A DNA stretch of 64,000 nucleotides, from contig NZ_JACHMQ010000001.1 in NCBI RefSeq assembly GCF_014208105.1, positions 5,704,001 through 5,768,000 on the forward strand, read 5' to 3'. The DNA is from Actinomadura coerulea. Lineage in GTDB: Bacteria; Actinomycetota; Actinomycetes; Streptosporangiales; Streptosporangiaceae. The notes beneath the pieces were generated by a model. That model was not told the origin of the DNA. It made no database searches and saw only the letters and a list, made by a program, of their open reading frames with translations. Below are positions 31,869 to 40,626 of this stretch, one piece after another (position 1 is the stretch's first letter; every line of letters begins with the position of its first letter). The position numbers and the translations under genes are program-made.

Positions 31869-33212
31869 CTATTCCAGGGGGAGACGCAGGGCGAAGCGTG
31901 CGCCGGAGGGGTGGTCCTCGATCCTCAGCGTCCCACCGTGCGCGCGGGCGATCTCGCGGGCGATCGCGAGGCCGAGGCCGGCGCCGCCCGCGCCGCGGCT
32001 GCGCGCGGTGTCCAGGCGGGTGAAGCGCTCGAAGACGCGCTCCCTGTCGGCGGGCGCGATGCCGATTCCGTCGTCGGTGACGACGAGCAGCGCCAGGCCG
32101 TCCCGCCTCCCCACCTCCACCGCGACCCGCGAGCCGGCGTAGCGCTCGGCGTTGTCGAGAAGGTTGCCCAGCAGCCGGACGAGCTGCATCCGCACCCCGC
32201 GCACCACGACGCCGGGGGACAGCTCGGTGACGATCTTCAGATCGGACGGGCGGCGCCGGACCTCGGCGCCGGCGAGCGCGGCCAGGTCGATCGGCTCCTG
32301 CGCCGCGCTCCCGCCGGTGCCGATGCGGGCGAGCAGCAGCAGGTCGGCGACGATCGACTCCAGCCGGTCGGTGTCGCGCAGCGCCGACGCGATCACGCCC
32401 CGCAGGTCGTTGTCCTCCGGGTGCATGGAGGCGTCCTCCAGGTTGGCCCGGAGCCCGGCGATGGGGGTGCGCAGCTCGTGCGAGGCGTCGGAGGCGAACT
32501 GCCGCTGCCGCGCGACGGCCCGCTCCAGCCGGTCCAGCGTCTCGTTGGCGGTGCGGGCCAGCTGCGCGATCTCGTCCTGGCCCGCCGGCTGCGGCACCCG
32601 GCGGCTGAGGTCGGTGGCGCTGATCTCCGCGAGCTGGGCGCGGATCGCCTCGACGGGGCCGAGCGTGCGCCCGACGACGCGCCAGGTGATCCCCGCGGCG
32701 ACGGCGGCCAGCAGCAGCACGCCCGAGCCGAGCATCCCCTCCAGCAGACCGTTCACGAGGTAGGACGGCTGCCGGGCGGCCGCGTACACGACGACGGAGT
32801 CGGGCGCGGTGCTCACCCGGATGGCCTCGGCCACGAAGCACTCGCGGCCCGGCCACCGGCCGCGGCACTCGGTGAAGTCCTGGACCCGCATGTGGCTCGG
32901 CGGCCAGAGTCTGCTCACCGGCGGCCTGTCCGTTGCGGCGGGTGTGGCGTTCGTCACCCGTCCGCCGGGCTCGACGACCTGGATGAGGACGCGGCCGCGG
33001 GAGTCGCCGCGGATCGCGCCCTCCAGCGTCCCGTCGCGCACTCCGCCGCTGACGCGGCGCGCGTCCACCTGCGTCCGGCGGAGCAGTTCCGCCTTGACGG
33101 CGCTGCGCACGGCGACGTCCACGCCGATCGCGGTGGCGCCGAGCACCAGTGCGGCGATCACGGCGGCGACGAGCGTGTCCCTGCCCCGGATGGACCGGGG
33201 GCGCATGCGCAT
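31869..33212 (-). CDS. Sensor histidine kinase with HAMP domain, no adjacent response regulator
   Basis: 447 residues from ATG 33212, with GGAGG five bases upstream. Membrane helix 1 (LVAAVIAALVLGATAIGVDVAV), an extracytoplasmic loop of about 130 residues with two cysteines (FTECRGRWPGRECF), membrane helix 2 (LGSGVLLLAAVAAGITWRVVG), HAMP, then the phosphoacceptor H box ASDASHELRTPIAGLR and an ATPase with LLGNLLDNAERYAG, DDGIGIAP and GGAGLGLAIAREIARAHGG. The disulfide-like pair may sense redox or a periplasmic ligand. No response regulator gene precedes or follows, unlike the usual OmpR/kinase pairs, so its partner is elsewhere or has been lost. Confidence 0.9.
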   Translation of the reverse strand: MRMRPRSIRGRDTLVAAVIAALVLGATAIGVDVAVRSAVKAELLRRTQVDARRVSGGVRDGTLEGAIRGDSRGRVLIQVVEPGGRVTNATPAATDRPPVSRLWPPSHMRVQDFTECRGRWPGRECFVAEAIRVSTAPDSVVVYAAARQPSYLVNGLLEGMLGSGVLLLAAVAAGITWRVVGRTLGPVEAIRAQLAEISATDLSRRVPQPAGQDEIAQLARTANETLDRLERAVARQRQFASDASHELRTPIAGLRANLEDASMHPEDNDLRGVIASALRDTDRLESIVADLLLLARIGTGGSAAQEPIDLAALAGAEVRRRPSDLKIVTELSPGVVVRGVRMQLVRLLGNLLDNAERYAGSRVAVEVGRRDGLALLVVTDDGIGIAPADRERVFERFTRLDTARSRGAGGAGLGLAIAREIARAHGGTLRIEDHPSGARFALRLPLE

Positions 33213-33373
33213 GGGTCCTCCACGACCGGCGTACCGGTTTCCCGGCGGGACGACACACGCTACCGGCCGGTCACGAAACGGGGAGCCCGAAACTGCACGC
33301 CGTGTTTTCACCATCGCTTACTGGGACATCCCGTTTTATGACGATTCCCTCCGGCACACAGGGACGGACACAC

Positions 33374-34843
33374 ATGGGCAGGGACGTGGCTTCGGTCGCC
33401 ATCAGCGGCGAGGACCGGCGGCGGTATCGCGACAAGGTGCGCAGGTGCCTCGACGTACTGGCCCGGATGCTGGGCGAGTCCCAGTTCGACTTCGAGCGCC
33501 CCCACATAGGGCTGGAGATCGAGCTCAACCTGATCGACTCGCTCGGCGACCCGCTGATGCGCAACGCGGACGTGCTCAAGGCGATCGCCGACCCGGCCTG
33601 GGCGACCGAGCTGGGCCAGTTCAACCTGGAGATCAACATCCCGCCCCGCGAGCTCGGCGGCGCGGGCACGGGAGCCCTGGAGACGGAGGTCCGCGACCAT
33701 CTCGCGCACGCCGACGACCGGGCCCGCGAGGTCGGCGGCCGGCTCGTGATGATCGGCATCCTGCCGACCCTGCGGCGCACCGACATCGGCGAGGAGACCC
33801 TGTCGTCCAACGCGCGCTACAAGATGCTGAACGACCAGATCTTCGCCGCGCGCGGCGAGGAGATGCGCATCGACATCGACGGCCCCGAGCCGCTGCGCAT
33901 GCACACCGACACGATCATCCCCGAGGCCGCCTGCACCAGCGTCCAGTTCCACCTCCAGGTGAGCCCCGACGAGTTCGGCGCGTACTGGAACGCGGCCCAG
34001 GCGATCGCGGGCGCGCAGGTCGCGATGGGCGCCAACTCGCCGTTCCTGTTCGGGCACCGGCTCTGGCACGAGACCCGCATCACCCTGTTCGAGCAGGCCA
34101 CCGACACCCGGCCCGACGAGCTCAAGACGCAGGGCGTGCGCCCCCGCGTGTGGTTCGGCGAACGCTGGATCACCTCCGTGTTCGACCTCTTCGAGGAGAA
34201 CACCCGCTACTTCCCGTCCCTGCTGCCGCTGTGCGACGACGAGGACCCCCGCGAGGTGCTGGACCAGGGCGGCATCCCCGAACTCGGCGAGCTCACCCTC
34301 CACAACGGAACGATCTACCGCTGGAACCGCCCCATCTACGCCGTCGTGAAGGGCCGCCCCCACCTGCGCGTGGAGAACCGCGTCCTGCCGGCCGGGCCGT
34401 CCGTCGCCGACGTCGTCGCCAACGGCGCCTTCTACTACGGCGTCGTCCGGATGCTGGCCGAGGAGGACCGTCCCGTCTGGTCCCGCATGTCCTTCGCCAC
34501 CGCGGAGGAGAACCTGCACCGCGCCGCGCGCGACGGCCTCGAATCGACCCTCTACTGGCCCGGCATGGGCGAGGTGCCCGCCGCCGAGCTCGTCCTGCGC
34601 AAGCTGCTGCCCCTCGCCTACGAGGGCCTCGACCGCTGGGGCGTCGACCCCGCCCGCCGCGACCGCCTCCTCGGCATCATCGAGCGCCGCTGCGTCACCG
34701 GCCAGACCGGAGCCGCCTGGCAGATCAACACGGTCCGGAGCCTGGAGGAGGAGCACGGCGTCGGCCGCCACGACGCCCTGCGCATGATGACCCGCGCCTA
34801 CGTCGAGCACCTGCGCGACAACGAGCCCGTCCACACCTGGTAA
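33374..34843 (+). CDS. Glutamate-cysteine ligase family (GCS2-like) enzyme
   Basis: 489 residues. ATP-dependent carboxylate-amine ligase fold: HIGLEIELNLID carries the metal-binding glutamates, with QFNLEINIPPRELGG, TSVQFHLQVSPDEF and RVENRVLPAGPSVADVVANGAF as further family elements. The reaction would join the gamma-carboxyl of glutamate (or a similar acid) to cysteine or another amine. Actinomycetes use such enzymes for ergothioneine-type or other gamma-glutamyl compounds; no glutathione synthetase or Egt genes are adjacent, so the true substrate is open. The ATG at 33374 has GGGACGG 8-10 bases upstream. The OmpR-type two-component genes follow 72 bases later. Confidence 0.82.
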   Translation: MGRDVASVAISGEDRRRYRDKVRRCLDVLARMLGESQFDFERPHIGLEIELNLIDSLGDPLMRNADVLKAIADPAWATELGQFNLEINIPPRELGGAGTGALETEVRDHLAHADDRAREVGGRLVMIGILPTLRRTDIGEETLSSNARYKMLNDQIFAARGEEMRIDIDGPEPLRMHTDTIIPEAACTSVQFHLQVSPDEFGAYWNAAQAIAGAQVAMGANSPFLFGHRLWHETRITLFEQATDTRPDELKTQGVRPRVWFGERWITSVFDLFEENTRYFPSLLPLCDDEDPREVLDQGGIPELGELTLHNGTIYRWNRPIYAVVKGRPHLRVENRVLPAGPSVADVVANGAFYYGVVRMLAEEDRPVWSRMSFATAEENLHRAARDGLESTLYWPGMGEVPAAELVLRKLLPLAYEGLDRWGVDPARRDRLLGIIERRCVTGQTGAAWQINTVRSLEEEHGVGRHDALRMMTRAYVEHLRDNEPVHTW

Positions 34844-34879
34844 CCCGAAGATCTTCACAGCTCCCGCACAAATCACACC

Positions 34880-34907
34880 TTGCCTGCCCAAACCGGCCTT
34901 CTAGAGT
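34880..34907 (+). promoter_or_regulatory. Promoter for a probably leaderless response-regulator transcript
   Basis: TTGCCT (34880-34885) and TAGAGT (34902-34907) are 16 bases apart. The expected start of transcription falls within a few bases of the GTG at 34916, and there is no ribosome site, so the message is probably leaderless. Confidence 0.55.
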
Positions 34908-34915
34908 CGGGTGAC

Positions 34916-35598
<683 letters not shown>

Positions 35599-35602
<4 letters not shown>

Positions 35603-36669
35603 CCGCCGAGAGCGCCCGCTTCGCCCGCAGGCTGTGGGCGCGGCTGCCCCGGCCGCTGGACCCGCTCCAGTCGATCAAGGTGAAGTTCGGCGTCGTGGTC
35701 GTCGTGACCGCGTGCGTCGCCGTCCTCATCGTGCTGTGGGGGTACCCGTTCGGATTCCGCGCGCGGCAGACGATGCCGGTCGGCGTGCTCCTCTCGCTGG
35801 TCGTCACCCAGCTGCTCGCCCACGGCATGACCGCGCCGCTGCGCGAGATGACCGCGGCCGCGCGGGCGATGGCGCGCGGCGACTACAGCCGCCGGGTCCG
35901 CGCCACCTCACGCGACGAGGTCGGCGAGCTGGCGCAGGCGTTCAACCGGATGGCCGCCGACCTCGCCGAGGTCGACCGGCAGCGCCGCGAGTTCGTCGCG
36001 AACGTCTCGCACGAGCTGCGCACCCCCATCAGCGCGCTCCGCGCCGTGCTGGAGAACGTCGCGGACGGCGTCACCCCCGCGACGCCGGACGTCCTGGAGA
36101 CGGCCCTCGACCAGACCGAGCGGCTCGGACGCCTCGTCACCCAGCTCCTGGACCTGTCGCGGGTCGAGGCGGGCGCGGCGGCGCTCGACGTGACCGACCT
36201 CGACATCGCCGCGTTCGTCGCCGACGTCGTCGCCGAGGCGCGGGCGGGCCGCCCGGACGCGGTGTTCGAACCGGACGTCGCGCCCGGCCTGCGCGCCGCC
36301 GCCGACCGCGACCGCCTCCACCAGGTCGTCGCCAACCTGCTCGACAACGCCGCCCGGCACAGCCCGGACGGCCGCCCCGTCACGGTCACGGCGCGTCCCG
36401 CGAACCCGCCCGGCGGACTGGTCATCGAGGTGGCCGACGAGGGACCCGGCATCCCGCCCGAGGAGCGCGCCCGCGTGTTCGAGCGCTTCTCCCGCGGGTC
36501 GGCGTCCGGCGCGGGCACGCCCGGCGGCGGCACCGGGCTGGGCCTCGCCATCGCGAACTGGGCCACCGAACTGCACGGCGGCGACATCACCGTCATGGAC
36601 ACCCCCAGCGGCTGCCGCATCCGGGTGGTGATCCCGCCGGACCCCGCTACCCGTCCGGATCCATGGTGA
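35599..36669 (+). CDS. Sensor histidine kinase with minimal extracytoplasmic region
   Basis: 356 residues. Two membrane helices (KFGVVVVVTACVAVLIVLWGY and MPVGVLLSLVVTQLLAHGM) are separated by only about ten residues, so there is almost no outside sensor; the signal is probably membrane-intrinsic or comes from a partner protein. HAMP (APLREMTAAARAMARGDYSRR) follows, then the H box FVANVSHELRTPISALRA and an ATPase with VVANLLDNAARHSPDG, DEGPGIPPEERARVFERFSRG and GGGTGLGLAIANWATELHGG. It overlaps the response regulator by GTGA and runs 23 bases into the 3' end of the convergent Nudix gene. Confidence 0.93.
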
Positions 36670-37201
36670 GCAGGGCGTACGCGGCGAGGGTCGAGTCGTC
36701 GGTGATGCGGCCGTCCCGGACGAGCGCCCTGAACTCCTCCCGCGACACCCATTTCTGCCGCATGTCCTGCTCCTCGGGCTCCCGGTCGGCCTCCCCGGCC
36801 TCCAGGTCGGACGCGACGAAGATCGTGAAGCCCTGGCCGCTCATCCCGTGCGAGCAGTTCAGGTACCCGAGGCGCCGCAGCGTCCCGGCGCGCAGCCCGG
36901 TCTCCTCGGCGAGCTCCCGCCGGGCGAGCTCCTCCGGGTCGGCCTCGCGCCGGCCGGGCGCCGAACCCTGCGGGAAGCTCCACGTGCGCCGGCCGATGGG
37001 GTACCGGTACTCCTCGACGAGGTGGAACCCGTCCCCCTCCACCGGGATGACCAGCACGAAGTCGGGCTTGTCGATCACTCCGTAGATGCCGCGCGAGCCG
37101 TCCAGCCGCTCGACCTCGTCCTCCCGGACGACCATCCACGCGTTCTCGTAGACGACCCGCGACGCGACCTGGCGCACGGCGGGCCGCTCCTCGCCGCTCA
37201 T
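36647..37201 (-). CDS. Nudix hydrolase, ADP-ribose pyrophosphatase-like
   Basis: 184 residues. The Nudix box is complete: G-x5-E-x7-RELAEETGL, within SAPGRREADPEELARRELAEE. EYRYPIGRRTWSFPQGS just before it is typical of ADP-ribose/NDP-sugar diphosphatases. It should hydrolyse a nucleoside diphosphate linked to a sugar or related moiety with Mg2+. Its ATG at 37201 overlaps the stop of the GntR-type regulator gene (ATGA), so the two are co-expressed. The 3' end overlaps the convergent kinase gene by 23 bases. Confidence 0.9.
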   Translation of the reverse strand: MSGEERPAVRQVASRVVYENAWMVVREDEVERLDGSRGIYGVIDKPDFVLVIPVEGDGFHLVEEYRYPIGRRTWSFPQGSAPGRREADPEELARRELAEETGLRAGTLRRLGYLNCSHGMSGQGFTIFVASDLEAGEADREPEEQDMRQKWVSREEFRALVRDGRITDDSTLAAYALLTMDPDG

Positions 37202-37947
37202 ACGCCCGCCCCGTAGCGGTAGACGAGCTCGTGCCGGTCGCCGACCACCACCCGGTGGGTGACCTCGACGACCCGGTCGTGCTGGTCGTGGGCGCGGCGC
37301 CACAGCGTCAGGACGGGCTGGTCGGGCTTGATCTCCAGGGTCTCCTGCTCGTCCGGGCGGGGCAGCCGGCACGTCACCGACTCCTCGAACGTGATCCGGT
37401 AGCCCGCCTCCTCCAGCCGGGAGTAGATGCCGCCCGGGCCCGTGTCGACCTCGCGCAGCACCGGGATCTCCTCCACGATCTCAAGGATCACCCAGGTCGT
37501 CGCCGTCTGGACGGGCGGCTCCCCCTCGACGCCCTGGACGCGAGCCCGCTCCAGCACCCGCGTCCCGACCGGGACGTCCAGGCGGAACGCGAGCCGGTCG
37601 TCGGCCTCGGCCTCGGCGACGGACGTCCGGGTGAACGGGGTCCGCCCGCCGCGCCGCGCCGACACGTGGAAGCCGCGCCACTCCCCGACCTGCCGGGTGA
37701 TGTCGGACGCCGCGCGCCGCACCCTCGGAGCGGCCCGCACCTGCGCGCCCGCGCCGTGCCTCAGCTGGACGAGGCCCTGCTCGGCCAGCAGCCGCAGCGC
37801 CCGCCGGACGGTGGAGCGGTCGGCCTCGTACACGCGCGCCAGCTCCCGCTCGGACGGCAGCCAGGCCGCCGGGTCGAGCTCGCCCTCGACGATACGAGCG
37901 GCGAGCGCGCTGCTGATCGCCTGTGCCTTCGCGGGGGGTCGCGGCAT
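37198..37947 (-). CDS. GntR-family regulator with UTRA ligand domain
   Basis: 249 residues from ATG 37947, which has AGGA upstream. The winged helix is at the N-terminus (ISSALAARIVEGELDPAAWLPSERELARVYEADRSTVRRALRLLAEQGLV, of which PSERELA and STVRRAL are the diagnostic parts). The C-terminal UTRA domain, about 90-249, usually binds a sugar phosphate, amino acid or similar effector. It forms an ATGA-overlapping operon with the Nudix hydrolase. A palindrome at 38060-38075 lies 110 bases upstream and may be its operator. Confidence 0.9.
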   Translation of the reverse strand: MPRPPAKAQAISSALAARIVEGELDPAAWLPSERELARVYEADRSTVRRALRLLAEQGLVQLRHGAGAQVRAAPRVRRAASDITRQVGEWRGFHVSARRGGRTPFTRTSVAEAEADDRLAFRLDVPVGTRVLERARVQGVEGEPPVQTATTWVILEIVEEIPVLREVDTGPGGIYSRLEEAGYRITFEESVTCRLPRPDEQETLEIKPDQPVLTLWRRAHDQHDRVVEVTHRVVVGDRHELVYRYGAGV

Positions 37948-38059
37948 ACCAGATCCTGCTCCAGGTCGGTGCATTGACCTCATACCGTACAGATCCCACA
38001 CGCGCCCGCCCCCTCTTGGGGTTGCGCCGAACGCATTGTGGTCAGTGTTTGGTGGTCCT

Positions 38060-38075
38060 ATGGTAGACCTACCAT
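38060..38075. promoter_or_regulatory. Palindrome ATGGTAG-AC-CTACCAT, candidate GntR operator
   Basis: Perfect 7-base arms with a two-base centre, located in the divergent region between the GntR gene (start 37947) and a small gene starting at 38101. Its size fits a GntR dimer. The second arm contains the in-frame ATG at 38074 of the small gene's longest version. Confidence 0.55.
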
Positions 38076-38100
38076 GAACCGACCGAGGGAGCCCCGCTTC

Positions 38101-38355
38101 ATGTCGGCGACCATGTGCATGCCGGGTTGGCACAGCGAACGCTCGGACGCCGGCCTGCGCGCGACCCGCGTCACCCCCCTGTCGGACTACCAGCTCCTCA
38201 ACGGCTGCCTCGAAGAGATCGTCGCCGCCGACGAGGGCGAGCTCTGGCTGCTCTGCGACGCGCAGACCCGGCTGGCCGAGCGCGTCGCCACCGCCGAGCG
38301 GCTGCGGGCCTCCCGCCCCGGCCAGGCGCCCCCGGTCAGCCCCGCCGCAGGCTGA
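38101..38355 (+). CDS. Small protein of unknown function (84 residues)
   Basis: The ATG at 38101 follows GAGGGAG nine bases upstream and is preferred over the in-frame ATG 27 bases earlier, which lies in a palindrome. The protein starts MSATMCMPGWHSE and has two further cysteines (NGCLEEIV, WLLCDAQ); the middle is helical and acidic, the end Ala/Pro-rich. I do not recognise a family. It is divergent from the GntR gene and shares a palindrome with it, so it may belong to the same regulon. Its 3' end overlaps the PucR-type gene by 20 bases. Confidence 0.55.
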   Translation: MSATMCMPGWHSERSDAGLRATRVTPLSDYQLLNGCLEEIVAADEGELWLLCDAQTRLAERVATAERLRASRPGQAPPVSPAAG

Positions 38356-39613
38356 CGACCTCACCGGACTCCCCGACCGCCGCGCGGGCCGGCGGCATGA
38401 TCCGCTCCCCCGCGTTGTCGGCCAGCAGCGCCCGGGCGCGCAGCACGATCTCCAGGTCGAAGCGCAGGTCCGGGTCCAGGAGCTGGTCGCCGAACAGCTC
38501 CTCCAGCTGGCGCAGCCGGTACCGGACCGTCTGCGGGTGGACGTGCAGCCGCATCGCGACCTCGTTGGCGTTGCGCCCCGACTGCAGCCACGCCAGCAGC
38601 GTCTCGGCGAGCCGGTCCTGCTGGCTGGCCCGCAGGTGCGCCAGCGGCGCGAGCCGCAGGTCGGCCAGCGAGGTGATGAGCCCCTCGTCCTGGAACAGGA
38701 TCAGCGTGGACATGTGCTCCACGCTGCGGATCACGCCGCTGTCGGCCTCGATCACGCCGCGCTGCACCAGGCACAGCGTCTTGCGGGCCCACTGGATCGA
38801 GCGCGCCGCCTCCATCAGCGGGACGGTCGGGCCGACGACGGCGAGCGTCCCGGACAGGGCGCGGTCCACCAGCTTGGCGCGGCCGGGGCCGTCCGGGTCG
38901 GGGATGATCAGGCTGGGGGTGCGGCGGGTCAGGTCGGCCAGCACGTCCGGCGGGAACGCGGGCTGGCGGGTGTCGGCGTGGTGCCGGCCCAGCGCGACCG
39001 CGGCGACCGTCCGCGGGACGGGCCAGTGCGCGGCGGCGGCGAGGTCGGCGATCGCCTCCTGCGCGGCCGGCGGGTCGGCGAACAGCAGGTCGAGCAGGCG
39101 CTTGCGGCGGCGCTGCATCTCGCCCGCGACCGCCGCCTTGGCCTGCGAGAACCCTTCGGCGGCCGCGTGCGCCAGCTCGTCCTGGAACTGCATCAGGACC
39201 TCGCCGACGGCGCCGAGCGTGCGCGGCGGCACCTGCAGGGCCTCGGCGCCCTCGGTCATCCGGCGCCACGCCACCATGCCGCCGACCCGCATCGCCGTCT
39301 GCATCGCGTCGAGGCTGCGTCCCTCGCCCGCCTCGCCGCGGCCGATGGCGCGGAAGAAGTCGGTCACCGGAGCGGGATCATGGCCGGGGTCGGCCACCCG
39401 CTCGACGAAGAAGTGGAGCACGCGCTCGACGGCGAGCCGGAGGGTCCCCGAGTAGGAGCCGTCCCCCGGCCGGTCGTACTCCCTGACGCGCGTCTGAATC
39501 TCCTGGATCATGTCGTCCGCCACCTCGTCGAGGTGGGGTCGCATGTGATCCGCCAGTTCCCTCGGCAGATCCGCCCACGGGCGCCCGCTGGTGGTCGAAC
39601 CGTCGTTCGCCAC
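38336..39613 (-). CDS. PucR/CdaR-family transcriptional regulator
   Basis: 425 residues from GTG 39613 with GGGAGG four bases upstream; an ATG 14 codons earlier is less likely. The N-terminal 170 residues are a helical RsbR-like sensor (RRELADHMRPHLDEVADDMI). The middle is a CdaR GGDEF-like domain. The C-terminal HTH is LAETLLAWLQSGRNANEVAMRLHVHPQTVRYRLRQLEELFG, diagnostic in VHPQTVRYRL. Such regulators respond to small molecules and often control purine, sugar acid or morpholine metabolism. A target is not obvious here; upstream lies the relic of a peptide-transport permease. Confidence 0.88.
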   Translation of the reverse strand: MANDGSTTSGRPWADLPRELADHMRPHLDEVADDMIQEIQTRVREYDRPGDGSYSGTLRLAVERVLHFFVERVADPGHDPAPVTDFFRAIGRGEAGEGRSLDAMQTAMRVGGMVAWRRMTEGAEALQVPPRTLGAVGEVLMQFQDELAHAAAEGFSQAKAAVAGEMQRRRKRLLDLLFADPPAAQEAIADLAAAAHWPVPRTVAAVALGRHHADTRQPAFPPDVLADLTRRTPSLIIPDPDGPGRAKLVDRALSGTLAVVGPTVPLMEAARSIQWARKTLCLVQRGVIEADSGVIRSVEHMSTLILFQDEGLITSLADLRLAPLAHLRASQQDRLAETLLAWLQSGRNANEVAMRLHVHPQTVRYRLRQLEELFGDQLLDPDLRFDLEIVLRARALLADNAGERIMPPARAAVGESGEVVSLRRG

Positions 39614-39890
39614 AGAACCTCCCAGCTCCGTCCCCCTGCGTTGCGCGCCGTTCACACGGGGTAATTACTTACTTATGGGACCTGTGTGGGGCAAATCATG
39701 ACCCGCGACCTGCCCGAGGCGCAAAGTCTAGGTCGGCGAACGACCAGGTTCGGCCGGTGACGTGAGAAGAATTCACAATCTTCTCCGCGGGGGAAGCGGT
39801 TCCGTGACTTCCCCGAGACCGGCCTGATCGACAGGGCGCTCATCCTGGCTCAGGCCCGGTGCGAGGCCGGGCCGGACGGGACCGGGACAC

Positions 39891-40193
39891 GTGTTCGCCT
39901 ACTTCGTCCGGCGCCTCGTCGGCGCCGTCCTCATGCTCCTGCTCACCACGCTGGTGACCTTCGGCATCTTCTTCTGGTTACCGAAGCCGGCCGGGCAGCG
40001 CACGACCAGATCGCCGCCGCCTACGTCGGCCGGGCCGCCACCACCGAGGCGATCGAGGAGCGCCTCGGCCTCGACGAGCCGCTCGTGGTGCAGTACGGCA
40101 ACTATCTGAAGTCGATCGCCGCGGGCGCGGACTACGACGCCGGCCCGGTCACCGGCCACTGCCCGGCACCGTGCCCCGGCTACTCGTTCGCGC
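39891..40193 (+). pseudogene. Decayed peptide/dipeptide ABC-transporter permease (DppB type)
   Basis: A GTG at 39891 opens VFAYFVRRLVGAVLMLLLTT, the first membrane helix of a DppB/OppB permease, ending near LPKPA. Homology then continues in another frame from about 39990: DQIAAAYVGRAATTEAIEE, then RLGLDEPLVVQYGNYLKS and DYDAGPVTGHCPAPCPGYSF. The next five membrane helices are missing. So a frameshift and a large deletion have killed the gene. The following 430 bases are low in coding signal, consistent with decay of a whole operon. Confidence 0.78.
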
Positions 40194-40205
40194 TCGCCCG
40201 TATCG

Positions 40206-40626
40206 CTCTCGACCGAGGCGTCGCGCCCGAATCCTTCGGGTTGGCCGGACGCGGCCAAATCGACGTCCTGACACCGCTGACTGCGGGACTCGATGCGGAC
40301 CACACGACTCCGGACAGTGACCGCCCTCCGCGCATGATCGGCGTCGTAAGCCTCGTCGTGCCTGGCGACTCCCGCGCCGCGCCCGTCAGGCCGACTTCGC
40401 GACGTCCCGGGATCCGGCTTCGCCGACGCCGAAAGGCGGCAATTTATCACCCCCCTGCCCCTTTCAACAATGATCACGTCGGCGTGAATGGCGGGACGGT
40501 GACGCCCGCAAGTCCTGCGTGTGTCCGGTGTGTTGCCTCCGTCTGACATCCACGGACAGTCACGAATGTGTGCCACCTCACGTGGCGCACGCAACACACC
40601 CAACAACCCAGAGAGGAGAGAACGCT
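40206..40626 (+). other. Non-coding stretch between the permease relic and the GH15-like gene
   Basis: The 421 bases have no convincing coding region or repeat. The part after 40435 is less GC-rich (CGGCAATTTATCACC, CAACAATGATCACG) and probably holds the promoter of the downstream gene, though no clear -35/-10 pair was found. A good ribosome site (GAGAGGAGAG) precedes the ATG at 40627. Confidence 0.4.
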
